Assembly: GCF_900107965.1 (NCBI RefSeq)
Contig: NZ_FNVU01000018.1
Coordinates: 62,001-126,000 of the forward strand
Source of the DNA: Actinacidiphila yanglinensis
Lineage (GTDB): Bacteria > Actinomycetota > Actinomycetes > Streptomycetales > Streptomycetaceae
Reading direction: 5' to 3'
DNA: 64,000 bases
This document shows positions 34,069 to 43,584 of the stretch, in pieces. The stretch's first letter is position 1, and each line of letters opens with the position of its first letter. The notes under the pieces are model-generated. The model made no database searches, was not told the origin of the DNA, and saw only the letters and a program-made list of their open reading frames with translations. The position numbers and the translations under genes were made by a program.

Positions 34069-35583
34069 ATGGACGCTGCCGTCATCGTCGTCGGAGCGGG
34101 TCCCACCGGCCTGATGGCCGCGGGCGAGTTGCGCCTGGCCGGCGTCGACGTCGTCGTGCTGGACCGGCTGCCCCGACCCAGCGGCGAGTCCCGCGGGCTC
34201 GGCTTCACCCCGCGCACCATGGAGGTCTTCGACCAGCGCGGACTGCTGCCGCGCTACGGACCGCTCGACACCAGCCCACTCGGCCACTTCGGCGGCGTGC
34301 CGGTGGACTTCGGCGTCCTCGACGGCGCGCACTTCAGCGTCAGGGGCGTGCCGCAGCACCGCACCGAGGCGGTACTCGGCGGCTGGATCGAGGAACTCGG
34401 CGCGCGCGTGCTGCGCGGTACCGACGTGGTCGGTCTGAGTGCCGGCACCGACGAGGTCACCGTCACCGTCGAGGGGCCCGACGGGCCCGGCACTCTGCGC
34501 GCCGGCTGGGTGGTCGGCTGCGACGGCGGCCGCAGCACCGTGCGGAAGCTCGCCGGATTCAGCTTCGAAGGAACCGAGTCGACGATGGAGATGTTCCTCG
34601 CCGACATCGCGGACTGCGACATCGCGCCACGCCCCATCGGCGAGTCGCTGCCCGGCGGCATGGCGATGTCCGTGCCGATCGGCGACGGCGTGCACCGGAT
34701 CATCGTGTGCGAGCGGGGAGCGCGCCCCCGCCCGCGCCCGGACGGTATCCGCTACGGCGAAGTGGCCTCCGCCTGGAGGCGGTTGACCGGCCAGGACATC
34801 TCCGCGGCCACCCCGCTGTGGATCAGCGCGTTCGGCGACGCCGCGCGCCAGGCCGACGCGTACCGGCGCGGCCGGGTACTGCTGGCCGGCGACGCCGCCC
34901 ACATCCACCTGCCCGCCGGCGGCCAGGGCATGAACACCGGCGTCCAGGACGCCGTCAACCTCGGGTGGAAGCTGGCCGCCGTCGTGCGGGGCCACGCTCC
35001 CCAGTCCCTCCTCGACACCTACCACGACGAACGCCACCCGGTCGGGCGCCGGCTCCTCGCCAACACCCGGGCGCAGGGCCTGCTCTACCTCAGCGGCAGC
35101 GAGGTCCAGCCCCTGCGCGACGTGCTCGGTGAGCTGGTGGTCCACCACGCGGTCGGCCGCCATCTGGCCGGGATGGTCAGCGGCCTCGACATCCGCTACG
35201 ACGTCGGGCCCGGCACCCACCCGCTGCTGGGCCGGCGCCTGCCGCACGCGGAACTGTCCACCGGCGGCGGCCGGTCCGACACCACCTCGCTGCTCCGCCC
35301 GGCCCGCGGTGTGCTCCTCGACCTGGCCGACGACCCGGTCCTGCGCCGCCGCGCCGCCGCCTGGACCGACCGGCTGACGATCGTCACCGGCACGCCCCTG
35401 CGCGGGAGTCCGGCCTCCGGCGCGGGCGGCCCGCTGGCCGGCACGAAGGCCGTCCTGGTCCGCCCGGACGGCCACGTGGCCTGGACCGCGCCCGGCACCG
35501 ACCTGCTCCTCGACGAGGCACTGACCCGCTGGTTCGGCCCGTCCCTGCGCCGCACTCCGGCTCCCGCCCGCAGCGCGGCGTAA
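34069..35583 (+). CDS. FAD-dependent polyketide hydroxylase (PgaE/UrdE/LanE-like)
   Basis: A 504-aa class A aromatic hydroxylase with 'VIVVGAGPTGLMAAGELRLAG', 'VVGCDGGRSTVRKLAGF' and 'VLLAGDAAHIHLPAGGQGMNTGVQDAVNL', then a thioredoxin-like C-terminal domain. In angucycline clusters a gene of this type directly precedes the cyclase and KS-alpha and its product performs the C-12/C-12b hydroxylations on the angular tetracycle. GAGAGGAGG precedes ATG 34069 by 8 nt. It opens the core operon (163 nt before the cyclase). The angucycline role is inferred from gene order and family. Confidence 0.88.
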   Translation: MDAAVIVVGAGPTGLMAAGELRLAGVDVVVLDRLPRPSGESRGLGFTPRTMEVFDQRGLLPRYGPLDTSPLGHFGGVPVDFGVLDGAHFSVRGVPQHRTEAVLGGWIEELGARVLRGTDVVGLSAGTDEVTVTVEGPDGPGTLRAGWVVGCDGGRSTVRKLAGFSFEGTESTMEMFLADIADCDIAPRPIGESLPGGMAMSVPIGDGVHRIIVCERGARPRPRPDGIRYGEVASAWRRLTGQDISAATPLWISAFGDAARQADAYRRGRVLLAGDAAHIHLPAGGQGMNTGVQDAVNLGWKLAAVVRGHAPQSLLDTYHDERHPVGRRLLANTRAQGLLYLSGSEVQPLRDVLGELVVHHAVGRHLAGMVSGLDIRYDVGPGTHPLLGRRLPHAELSTGGGRSDTTSLLRPARGVLLDLADDPVLRRRAAAWTDRLTIVTGTPLRGSPASGAGGPLAGTKAVLVRPDGHVAWTAPGTDLLLDEALTRWFGPSLRRTPAPARSAA

Positions 35584-35746
35584 CCGCCCGACCCGCTCCC
35601 CCGCACCCGGCTGTACGGCGGCGCCCGCGACCGTCGCGCAGCCGCACCCCGCCCGCACCGCAGCGCAGCGCACCGCCCCGCAGGGCCCGACGACGTGCCC
35701 CGGCTCTCCTGCCACCCACCCCACGCAACGACCGAGAGAAGGACCC

Positions 35747-36076
35747 ATGCACAGCACCCTGATCGTGGCACGGATGGAACCCGGCCACGCCCCGGACGTC
35801 GGCGCCCTGTTCGCCGGCTTCGACCGCACCGACATGCCGCACCGGATGGGCACCCGGCGCCGCCAGCTGTTCCTCTACCACGGCCTGTACTTCCACCTGC
35901 AGGACTTCGACGAGCACGACGGCGGCACCCGGATCGAGGAGGCGCGAACGGACCCGCGCTTCGTCCGGATCAGCGCCGACCTCAAACCGTTCATCGGCGC
36001 CTACGACCCCGCCACCTGGCAGTCCCCGGCCGACGCCATGGCCACCCGCTTCTACGACTGGGACGGCTCGGCATGA
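35747..36076 (+). CDS. TcmI-family polyketide cyclase
   Basis: A 109-aa dimeric alpha/beta-barrel cyclase of the TcmI family ('STLIVARMEPGHAPDVGALFAGFDRTDMPHRMGTRRRQLF', with 'FLYHGLYFHLQDFDEHDG' and a C-terminal 'MATRFYDWDG'). In angucycline pathways the homologous cyclase closes the fourth, angular ring; in tetracenomycin it closes a linear one. Its stop overlaps the KS-alpha ATG (ATGA). Confidence 0.9.
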   Translation: MHSTLIVARMEPGHAPDVGALFAGFDRTDMPHRMGTRRRQLFLYHGLYFHLQDFDEHDGGTRIEEARTDPRFVRISADLKPFIGAYDPATWQSPADAMATRFYDWDGSA

Positions 36077-37344
36077 GCGAGCGGCGCGTCGTCATCACCG
36101 GCATCGGCGTCCTCGCTCCCGGCGGGGTGGGCGTCAAGAACTTCTGGGACCTGCTCGCCGAGGGCCGCACCGCGACCCGCGGCATCACGTTCTTCGACCC
36201 GGCCCCGTTCCGGTCCCGGATCGCGGCCGAGATCGACTTCTGCCCCGAGGCGCACGGCCTCGGCCCGCAGGAGGTCCGGCGGATGGACCGCGCGGCCCAA
36301 CTGGCCGTGGCCGCCACCCGCGAGGCACTCGCCGACAGCGGTCTCGACATCGGCGCGCTGGATCCGCACCGGGTGGGTGTCACGGTCGGCAGCGCGGTCG
36401 GCGCGACGACCGGCCTCGACGCGGAGTACCGGGTCGTCAGCGACGGCGGGCGGCTGGCCGAGGTCGACCACCGCTACGCCGTACCGCACCTGTACGACTA
36501 CCTCGTCCCCAGCTCGTTCGCCGCGGAGGTGGCCTGGGCCGCCGGGGCCGAGGGGCCCTCGGCGGTGGTCTCGACGGGGTGCACCTCCGGCATCGACTCC
36601 GTCGGGCACGCGGTCGAGCTGATCCGCGAGGGCAGCGCCGACGTCATGGTGGCCGGTTCGTCCGACGCCCCCATCTCGCCCATCACGGTGGCCTGCTTCG
36701 ACGCCATCAAGGCCACCACCCCCCGCAACGACGACCCCGAGCACGCCTCCCGCCCCTTCGACGGCACCCGCAACGGCTTCGTGCTGGGCGAGGGCGCGGC
36801 CATCTTCGTGCTGGAGGAACTGAGCAGCGCCCGCCGCCGCGGCGCCGTGATCTACGCGGAGATCGCCGGCTACGCCTCCCGCTGCAACGCCTTCCACATG
36901 ACCGGTCTGCGGCCGGACGGGGCCGAGATGGCCGAGGCGATCCGGGTCGCCCTCGACGAGGCGAGGCTGCACCCCACCGCTGTCGACTACGTCAACGCGC
37001 ACGGCTCGGGCACCAAGCAGAACGACCGGCACGAGACGGCCGCGTTCAAGCGGAGCCTCGGCGAGCACGCCCGGCGGGTCCCGGTCAGCTCGATCAAGTC
37101 GATGGTCGGCCACTCGCTCGGCGCCATCGGCTCCATCGAGATCGCCGCGTCGGCGCTGGCGATCCGTCACGACGTGGTGCCGCCGACCGCGAACCTGCAC
37201 ACCCCCGACCCCGAGTGCGACCTCGACTACGTCCCGCTCACCGCCCGCGAGCACCGCACCGACACCGTGCTCACCGTGGGCAGCGGGTTCGGCGGCTTCC
37301 AGAGCGCCATGGTGCTCGCCGAACCGGAGAGGAGGGCGGCATGA
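36073..37344 (+). CDS. Type II polyketide ketosynthase alpha subunit
   Basis: A 423-aa ketosynthase with active-site Cys170 in 'VVSTGCTSGIDS', and His residues in 'YVNAHGSGTKQND' and 'KSMVGHSLGAIG', completing the Cys-His-His triad. With the KS-beta it condenses malonyl-ACP into a poly-beta-ketone chain. ATG 36073 overlaps the cyclase stop, and the stop overlaps the KS-beta ATG, so the three genes are translated as a unit. Confidence 0.96.
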   Translation: MSERRVVITGIGVLAPGGVGVKNFWDLLAEGRTATRGITFFDPAPFRSRIAAEIDFCPEAHGLGPQEVRRMDRAAQLAVAATREALADSGLDIGALDPHRVGVTVGSAVGATTGLDAEYRVVSDGGRLAEVDHRYAVPHLYDYLVPSSFAAEVAWAAGAEGPSAVVSTGCTSGIDSVGHAVELIREGSADVMVAGSSDAPISPITVACFDAIKATTPRNDDPEHASRPFDGTRNGFVLGEGAAIFVLEELSSARRRGAVIYAEIAGYASRCNAFHMTGLRPDGAEMAEAIRVALDEARLHPTAVDYVNAHGSGTKQNDRHETAAFKRSLGEHARRVPVSSIKSMVGHSLGAIGSIEIAASALAIRHDVVPPTANLHTPDPECDLDYVPLTAREHRTDTVLTVGSGFGGFQSAMVLAEPERRAA

Positions 37345-38558
37345 CCGAGGCGGTCGTCACCGGGCTCGGCGTGGTGTCGCCCACCGGCCTCGGCACCCGG
37401 GAGTTCTGGTCGGCGACGGTCGAGGGCCGCAGCGCCATCGGCCCGGTCACCCGCTTCGACGCGGACGGCTACCCCGCACGGCTGGCCGGTGAGATCGCCG
37501 GATTCGTGGCCGAGGACCACCTGCCCGGGCGGCTGATCCCCCAGACCGACCGCATGACGCGGCTGGCGCTGGTCGCCGCGGACTGGGCGCTGGACGACGC
37601 GGGCATCGACCCGTCGCAGCACGCGGCGTTCGACATGGGTGTGGTCACCGCCAGTACCTCCGGCGGCTTCGAGTTCGGGCAGAACGAGCTGCGCAAGCTG
37701 TGGAGCCAGGGCGGGCAGTACGTGAGCGCGTACCAGTCCTTCGCCTGGTTCTACGCCGTCAACAGCGGCCAGATCTCCATCCGCAACGGCATGAAGGGGC
37801 CGTCCGGCGTCATCGTCAGCGACCAGGCCGGCGGCCTCGACGCCCTCGCCCACACCCGCCGTCTCATCCGCAAGGGCACCCCCGTCATCGTCTCGGGCGG
37901 GGTGGACGCCGCTCTGTGCCCGTGGGGCTGGGTGGCCCAGCTCGCCAGCGACCGGCTCAGCACGAGCGACGACCCCGGCGGCGCCTACCTGCCCTTCGAC
38001 GCGGCGGCAACCGGGCATGTCCCGGGCGAGGGTGGGGCCATCCTCCTGGTCGAGGACGCCGCGTCGGCGCGTGCCCGCGGCGTGGCCGGCTACGGCGTCA
38101 TCGCCGGGTACGGCGCGTCCTTCGACCCCCGGCCCGGCTCCGGGCGCGAGCCCGGACTGCGGCACGCGATCGAGAGCGCGCTGCACGACGCGCGGCTGAC
38201 GGCCGATCAGGTCGACGTGGTCTTCGCCGACGCCGCCGGGCTGCCCGAGCTGGACCGGGTCGAGGCGGATGCCCTCGCGGCGGTGTTCGGGCCCGGCGCC
38301 GTCCCGGTCACGGCACCCAAGACCACCACCGGCAGGCTCGGTTCCGGCGCCGCCCCGCTGGACCTCGCCGGCGCGCTGCTGGCGCTGCGGCACGGCGTCA
38401 TCCCGCCGACCGTCCATGTCCGGCCCGACCCCGCGTACCGGATCGACCTGGTCACCGGTGCGGCCCGCGAGATCCCGCTGCGTACAGCGCTGGTCGTCGC
38501 CCGCGGGTACGGCGGCTTCAACTCGGCGGTCGTCGTCCGGAAGGCCGAGCCGAGCTGA
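37341..38558 (+). CDS. Type II polyketide chain-length factor (KS beta)
   Basis: A 405-aa KS-like protein in which the active-site Cys is replaced by Gln162 ('VIVSDQAGGLDA'), the hallmark of chain-length factors that decarboxylate malonyl-ACP and set chain length. The tunnel-lining stretch 'SGGFEFGQNELRKLWSQGG' resembles decaketide (angucycline-type) factors, but chain length cannot be fixed from sequence by eye. GGAGAGGAGG precedes its ATG. Confidence 0.95.
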   Translation: MTEAVVTGLGVVSPTGLGTREFWSATVEGRSAIGPVTRFDADGYPARLAGEIAGFVAEDHLPGRLIPQTDRMTRLALVAADWALDDAGIDPSQHAAFDMGVVTASTSGGFEFGQNELRKLWSQGGQYVSAYQSFAWFYAVNSGQISIRNGMKGPSGVIVSDQAGGLDALAHTRRLIRKGTPVIVSGGVDAALCPWGWVAQLASDRLSTSDDPGGAYLPFDAAATGHVPGEGGAILLVEDAASARARGVAGYGVIAGYGASFDPRPGSGREPGLRHAIESALHDARLTADQVDVVFADAAGLPELDRVEADALAAVFGPGAVPVTAPKTTTGRLGSGAAPLDLAGALLALRHGVIPPTVHVRPDPAYRIDLVTGAAREIPLRTALVVARGYGGFNSAVVVRKAEPS

Positions 38559-38716
38559 CCCGGCGGCGCCCGGCCCCGAGCCGGCCTGGCGGGCGGCCTC
38601 AGGCACCGCCCGCCAGGCCACACCCGTCCGCACCGCAACCTCCGCCCCCGTCCCCGCCCCACCGAACTCCCCCTCGCGCGGGCTCGGCCCGCCCCCCGCA
38701 GCGACGAGAGGACACC

Positions 38717-38986
38717 ATGTCGCACACCCCCTTCCGCGTCGACGACCTGCGCCGGATCCTGCGCGAAGGCGCCGGCGCCGACGAGACCGTGGACCTCGAG
38801 GGCGAGATCCTCGACACCGACTTCGACGCGCTCGGCTACGAGTCGCTCGCCCTGCTGGAGACCGGCAGCCGGATCGAGCGCGAGTACGGCATCTCGCTCG
38901 GCGACGAGGCGCTGGCACCCCACACCACGCCCCGCGCGCTGATCGACGCGGTCAACGGCGAGCTCGCCCCGGCCCCGCGAACGTGA
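38717..38986 (+). CDS. Acyl carrier protein of the type II PKS
   Basis: An 89-aa acyl carrier protein with the phosphopantetheine attachment Ser43 in 'FDALGYESLALLE' (the GxDS variant GYES), acidic helix II and a C-terminal 'TPRALIDAVNGEL'. It carries the growing polyketide chain. The 158-nt gap from KS-beta is GC-rich and holds no other gene. Confidence 0.94.
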   Translation: MSHTPFRVDDLRRILREGAGADETVDLEGEILDTDFDALGYESLALLETGSRIEREYGISLGDEALAPHTTPRALIDAVNGELAPAPRT

Positions 38987-39128
38987 CCGCCCGGGCCCGG
39001 CGCACGCAGCGAAGCGCCCGGCCCGCGCACGCTCCCGCATCCCCGTACACCCCCCATGCCCTCCCCCGGGTACGCCCCCCGCACACCCGTCGCCCGCGAG
39101 GGCGCCACGACAACCGAGGAGCAAGGAC

Positions 39129-39962
39129 GTGGCACCAACCGAGCAGGAGCAGAACCCGCGCCGGCCGCAGGACGGCGGACGAGGCCACGGCGGCCGTGTC
39201 GCCGTTGTCACCGGCGGCACCAGCGGCATCGGCCTGGCCGTCGTACGGCAACTGGCCGAGCAGGGCCACCGCGTCTTCCTCGGCGCCCGCACCGCCGAGG
39301 CGGTCGCCACCACCGTCAAGGAACTGCGCGCCGAGGGGCTGGCGGTGGACGGCGCCGAGGTCGACGTGCGCGAACCGCGGTCCGTGCGGCCCTTCGTGGC
39401 GGCCGCCGTCGCCGCCTACGGCGCCGTCGACGTCCTGGTGAACAACGCCGGGCGGTCCGGCGGCGGCGTGACCGCCGACATCGCCGACAACCTCTGGTAC
39501 GACGTGATCGCCACCAACCTCAACAGCGTCTTCCTGGTCACCCGCGAGGTTCTGACCACGGGCGGGCTGCGCGGCAGGTCCTGGGGCCGCATCGTCAACA
39601 TCGCGTCCACCGCGGGCAAGCAGGGCGTGGTGCTCGGCGCCCCGTACTCCGCGTCCAAGCACGGGGTGGTCGGCTTCACCAAGGCGCTCGGCAACGAGCT
39701 GGCCCCGACCGGCATCACCGTCAACGCCGTCTGCCCGGGCTACGTGGAGACGCCGATGGCCCAGCGGGTGCGCGCCGGCTACGCGCGTGCGTGGGACACC
39801 ACCGAGGACGACGTCCTCACCCGGTTCCAGGCCAAGATCCCGCTCGGCCGCTACTCCACCCCGCAGGAAGTCGCGGGCCTGGTCGGCTACCTGGTCTCCG
39901 ACGCGGCCGCGTCGGTCACCTCCCAGGCGCTCAACGTCTGCGGCGGCCTGGGCAACTTCTGA
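39129..39962 (+). CDS. Polyketide ketoreductase (C-9, ActIII-like SDR)
   Basis: A 277-aa SDR with TGGTSGIG (28-35), 'NNAG' at 105-108, Ser160 and Tyr173/Lys177 in 'APYSASKHGVVG'. The XGG/'GKQGVVLGAPYSASK' loop and 'GYVETPMAQRVR' are typical of ActIII-type ketoreductases that reduce C-9 of the nascent poly-beta-ketone. Start at GTG 39129 just after AAGGAC. It lies between the ACP and the aromatase/cyclase, as in angucycline and anthracycline clusters. Confidence 0.93.
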   Translation: MAPTEQEQNPRRPQDGGRGHGGRVAVVTGGTSGIGLAVVRQLAEQGHRVFLGARTAEAVATTVKELRAEGLAVDGAEVDVREPRSVRPFVAAAVAAYGAVDVLVNNAGRSGGGVTADIADNLWYDVIATNLNSVFLVTREVLTTGGLRGRSWGRIVNIASTAGKQGVVLGAPYSASKHGVVGFTKALGNELAPTGITVNAVCPGYVETPMAQRVRAGYARAWDTTEDDVLTRFQAKIPLGRYSTPQEVAGLVGYLVSDAAASVTSQALNVCGGLGNF

Positions 39963-40026
39963 CCCCCGCGCCGCCGTTCCCGCGGGCGGCCCGAGGCGCC
40001 GCCCGCCGAATCGTTCAGGAGGACCC

Positions 40027-41007
40027 ATGCCGCAGCGCGGCACGCACGAGACCGAACACACCATCACCGTCGCGGCCCCGGCGACCGCCGTCTACCAACT
40101 GCTCGCCGACGTCGGGAACTGGCCGCGGATCTTCGCGCCCACCCTCTACGTCGACCACCTGGAGCGCTCGGGACAGCAGGAGCGCATCCGCGTCTGGGCG
40201 ACCGCCAACGGAGAGCCGAAGAGCTGGACCTCGCACCGCACCCTGGACCCGCGGGCGCTGCGCATCGACTTCCGGCAGGAGGTCTCCGCCCCACCGGTGG
40301 CCCGGATGGCGGGCACCTGGATCGTCGAGCCGCGCGGCGAGGACGCCGCCGAAGTCCGGCTGCTGCACGACTACCGCGCGGTCGACGACAGCCCCGAGGG
40401 GCTGGAGTGGATCGACCGCGCGGTGGACCGCAACTCCCGTACCGAACTGGAGGGTCTGCGCGCGAACGTCGAACGCGCGCACCGTGACGCGGAGTTGACC
40501 TTCACCTTCGAGGACGTGGTGCACATCGACGGGTCCGTGCGGGACGTCTACGACTTCGTGAACGACGCCGGCCAGTGGGAGCACCGGCTGCCGCACGTCG
40601 CACGGGTCCGGCTCACCGAGGACACCCCCGGCCTGCAGACGCTGGAGATGGACACGCGGGCCCAGGACGGCAGCACCCACACCACCAAGTCCCACCGGGT
40701 GTGCCTGCCGCCCCACCGGATCGCCTACAAGCAGGTCACGCTGCCGGCGTTGCTGTCCCTGCACACCGGACTGTGGACCTTCACCGAGACCACCGAGACC
40801 ACCGGGACCGGCGAGGGCAGTGCGGGCCGCACCGGCGTCGCCGCGTCCTCGCGGCACACGGTCGTCCTGGACCGGGACGCGATCAGCGGCGTACTGGGCC
40901 CGGAGGCGGACGTCGCCGCCGCACGCGACTACGTCCGCACCGCGCTGAGCGCCAACAGCAGGGCGACCCTCGATCTCGGCCGGGCCTACGCGGAAAGCGG
41001 GCGGTGA
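40027..41007 (+). CDS. Didomain aromatase/cyclase
   Basis: A 326-aa protein made of two START/Bet v1-like ARO/CYC domains: 'HTITVAAPATAVYQLLADVGNWPRIFAPT' (about 8-150) and 'DVVHIDGSVRDVYDFVNDAGQWEHRLPHV' (about 160-320). Didomain enzymes dehydrate and aromatise the first ring of reduced polyketides. AGGAGG lies a few nt before ATG 40027. The gene ends 3 nt before the next oxygenase. Confidence 0.93.
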   Translation: MPQRGTHETEHTITVAAPATAVYQLLADVGNWPRIFAPTLYVDHLERSGQQERIRVWATANGEPKSWTSHRTLDPRALRIDFRQEVSAPPVARMAGTWIVEPRGEDAAEVRLLHDYRAVDDSPEGLEWIDRAVDRNSRTELEGLRANVERAHRDAELTFTFEDVVHIDGSVRDVYDFVNDAGQWEHRLPHVARVRLTEDTPGLQTLEMDTRAQDGSTHTTKSHRVCLPPHRIAYKQVTLPALLSLHTGLWTFTETTETTGTGEGSAGRTGVAASSRHTVVLDRDAISGVLGPEADVAAARDYVRTALSANSRATLDLGRAYAESGR

Positions 41008-41010
41008 GCC

Positions 41011-42582
41011 GTGAACGCAGTGAACACCGCCGCCAAAACGCGGGCGGCCCGCCTCGACGCCGACGTCGTGGTGGTGGGCGCCGGCCCCGTCGGTCTCCTG
41101 CTCGCCGGCGAGCTGCGGCTGGGCGGCGCGGACGTGCTGGTGCTGGAGCGGCTGCTGGAACCCACCACCGAGTCGCGGGCCTCCACCCTGCACGCGCGCA
41201 CCCTGGAGATCCTCGACGCCCGGGGCCTACTGGCCGGGTTCGGCACCCTCCCCCACGACCCGCGCGGCCACTTCGGCGGCATCCCGCTGGACCTGACCGT
41301 GCCCGGCCCCTACGCGGGCCAGTGGAAGGCACCGCAGACCCTGACCGAGGCGCGCCTGGCATCGTGGGCGGCCGACCTGGGCGTACGGCTGCTGCGCGGC
41401 CACGAGGTACGCGCCGTCGAGCCCGTCGAGGGCCATGTGGACCTGGTGGCGCGGACACCCGACGGCACCGACGCGCGGGTCCGGGCCCGGTACGCCGTCG
41501 CCGCCGACGGCCAGGACAGCACCCTGCGCGGCCTGCTCGGCGCCGACTTCCCCGGCCGGCCCGCCGAACGCGAGCTGCTGCGGGCCGACGTGTCCGGTGT
41601 CGACGTCCCCGACCGCCGCTTCGAGCGGCTGGACCGCGGGCTGGCGATCGCCGCCCGGCGGGGCGACGGCGTGACCCGGGTGATGGTGAACGAGTTCGGC
41701 GCCCAGCCGTCCCCGGACCGCTCGCCCGGGTTCGCGACCGTCGCCGACACGTGGAAACGGGTCACCGGCGAGGAGATCGGCCACGGCACCCCGCTGTGGG
41801 CCGGCTCCTTCGACGACTCCGCCCGGCAGCTCGCCGGCTACCGCCACGGGCGGGTGCTGTTCGCCGGCGACGCGGCCCACCGGCATCTTCCGGTGGGCGG
41901 GCAGGCCCTCAACCTGGGTCTGCAGGACGCGTTCAACCTCGGGTGGAAGCTCGCCGCCGCCGTGCGCGCCGAGGCCGCCGGAGCCCACGTGTTCGCGGGC
42001 ACCCTGCTGGACACCTACCACGCCGAACGGCACCCGGCCGGGCGTCAGGTGCTCACCTCCGTCCGGGCGCAGGCGCTGCTGCTGCTCGGCGGCCCCGAGG
42101 TCGATCCGGTCCGGGCGGTGTTCGAGGAGCTGATCGACCTGCCGCCGGCCCGCAGGCACCTGGCCGGTGCCGTCAGCGGCCTCGACACCCGCTACGACCT
42201 GGGCGGCGACCACCCGTTGACGGGTGCGCCGATCCCCCACGCCGCCCTGCGCACCGGGGCCGGCACCACGGCCGCGGTCACCAGCAGCGCGGCGCTGTTG
42301 CGCGCCGGGCACGGCGTGCTGCTCGACCTCACCGGCGACGACGTCCACGGCGAGCGGCTCGCGCGGGCGGTCGCCCCGTGGGCCGGGCACGTGCGCCATG
42401 TCCGCGCGCGGGCGGCGGAGCCGGACGCCGAGCGGCTGAACGTCGTGGGGGCCGCGCTGATCCGCCCGGACGGGCACGTGGCCTGGGCGATCGGCCCGGA
42501 CGCGACCCCGGCCCGCGCCCTGGCCGCCGCGCGCAGGGCACTCCGGCGCTGGTTCGGCCCACCGGCCCGATCCCCGCAGTGA
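41011..42582 (+). CDS. Second FAD-dependent polyketide oxygenase (UrdM/JadF oxygenase-like)
   Basis: A 523-aa flavin monooxygenase with 'VVVVGAGPVGLLLAGELRLGG', 'AAADGQDSTLRGLLG' and 'VLFAGDAAHRHLPVGGQALNLGLQDAFNL', where GGQALN replaces GGQGMN. In angucycline clusters the second oxygenase after the aromatase performs 2,3-dehydration or Baeyer-Villiger-type oxygenation; some are fused to a reductase domain, which is absent here. It starts 3 nt after the aromatase (GTG 41011) and is part of the same operon. Confidence 0.87.
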   Translation: MNAVNTAAKTRAARLDADVVVVGAGPVGLLLAGELRLGGADVLVLERLLEPTTESRASTLHARTLEILDARGLLAGFGTLPHDPRGHFGGIPLDLTVPGPYAGQWKAPQTLTEARLASWAADLGVRLLRGHEVRAVEPVEGHVDLVARTPDGTDARVRARYAVAADGQDSTLRGLLGADFPGRPAERELLRADVSGVDVPDRRFERLDRGLAIAARRGDGVTRVMVNEFGAQPSPDRSPGFATVADTWKRVTGEEIGHGTPLWAGSFDDSARQLAGYRHGRVLFAGDAAHRHLPVGGQALNLGLQDAFNLGWKLAAAVRAEAAGAHVFAGTLLDTYHAERHPAGRQVLTSVRAQALLLLGGPEVDPVRAVFEELIDLPPARRHLAGAVSGLDTRYDLGGDHPLTGAPIPHAALRTGAGTTAAVTSSAALLRAGHGVLLDLTGDDVHGERLARAVAPWAGHVRHVRARAAEPDAERLNVVGAALIRPDGHVAWAIGPDATPARALAAARRALRRWFGPPARSPQ

Positions 42583-42645
42583 CCGGCCGGGAGCCGCGGA
42601 GGCTCCCGGCACCGGCCGACCCCGTTCCGGAAGGCGGTACCCGAC

Positions 42646-43161
42646 ATGACCCACCCCGTCCCCTCCGGTCCTCCCGCGCCGCCGGCGCCCGAGGGCCGCG
42701 ACGCCCTGGCCGGGCTGGCGGCGCTGGCCGATCGCGCAGAGATCAGCGGCCTCCTCGACCGCTACCTCCTCGACTTCGACGACCTTCCGGCCGCTCAGCG
42801 CGAGGACGCCTGGTACGGCGCGCTGTTCACGCCGGACCTGGAGCTGGAGTTCCCGGTGGGCGGCCACCACGGGCTCGCCGGGCTGGCCGGGTTCCAGCGC
42901 GCGGCCAAGGCGAACTGGGCGCGGACCCACCACGCCAGCACCAACCACGTGATGGTGCTCACCGGCGACGCCGCGGAGCTGTCCGCCAAGCTCCTGGTCA
43001 CCCATGTGCACCCGCCGGAGTCCGGCCGGGCGGATCTGCGGACCGGCAGCCGGATCGCGGCGCACGCGGTCCGCACCCCGGCCGGCTGGCGGCTGCGCGT
43101 ACTGGCGATACGCCTGGTGTGGAGCCGCGGCGACCTGCCTCCCGGCACGGGCCGGCGATGA
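42646..43161 (+). CDS. SnoaL-like (NTF2-fold) protein
   Basis: A 171-aa protein with a Pro-rich N-terminus followed by an NTF2/SnoaL_4-type domain ('ALADRAEISGLLDRYLLDFDDL', 'WYGALFTPDLELEFPVGGHHG', 'RTHHASTNHVMVL'). Family members are polyketide cyclases, dehydratases or hydroxylases. It is the last gene of the core operon, 63 nt after the oxygenase. The His-rich 'THHASTNH' stretch is conserved in SnoaL_4 proteins. Reaction unknown. Confidence 0.82.
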   Translation: MTHPVPSGPPAPPAPEGRDALAGLAALADRAEISGLLDRYLLDFDDLPAAQREDAWYGALFTPDLELEFPVGGHHGLAGLAGFQRAAKANWARTHHASTNHVMVLTGDAAELSAKLLVTHVHPPESGRADLRTGSRIAAHAVRTPAGWRLRVLAIRLVWSRGDLPPGTGRR

Positions 43162-43317
43162 GCGTGCCCGCGGCGAACGTCATCCCCGTCGCGCCAACCG
43201 CGCGCGGCCCACCCACGCGGCCGGTGCGGCACCACCGCCGCACGAACCACCCCCGGTCCGGCGTCCCGCACCGCAGATGCGCCACCCGTGCCACCCGCGT
43301 CAGCAGCCCGCGACGCC

Positions 43318-43381
43318 GACCCGCCGACCCGCCGACCCGCCGACCCGCCGACCCGCCGACCCGCCGACCCGCCGACCCGCC
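43318..43381. repeat. Eight perfect tandem 8-bp repeats (GACCCGCC)
   Basis: GACCCGCC occurs eight times without interruption from 43318 to 43381, flanked by GACGCC and GACAGACC degenerate units. A period of 8 is not a codon multiple, so it is unlikely to code. It is a slippage-prone microsatellite between two transcription units. Confidence 0.95.
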
Positions 43382-43584
43382 GACAGACCGTGCGCCGCGC
43401 CCGCCCACCCGACAACCCACGCCCGCCCGGCACAGCCCGTACACCATCCCCGACAACCCACGCCCGCCGGACGACCGGCGCTCCGGGCGCCCCGTACGGG
43501 CCACTCCGGGAGCCGGCCCGAGGCGCCACCTCCCGCGCGAACTCGCCCGCGTCCGGGGCGTGTTCCGCGGTCCGACGCCGCGTG

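Noticed and set aside
43318..43381. Tandem repeat considered as CRISPR-like
   Set aside because: Unit length is 8 bp with no spacers.
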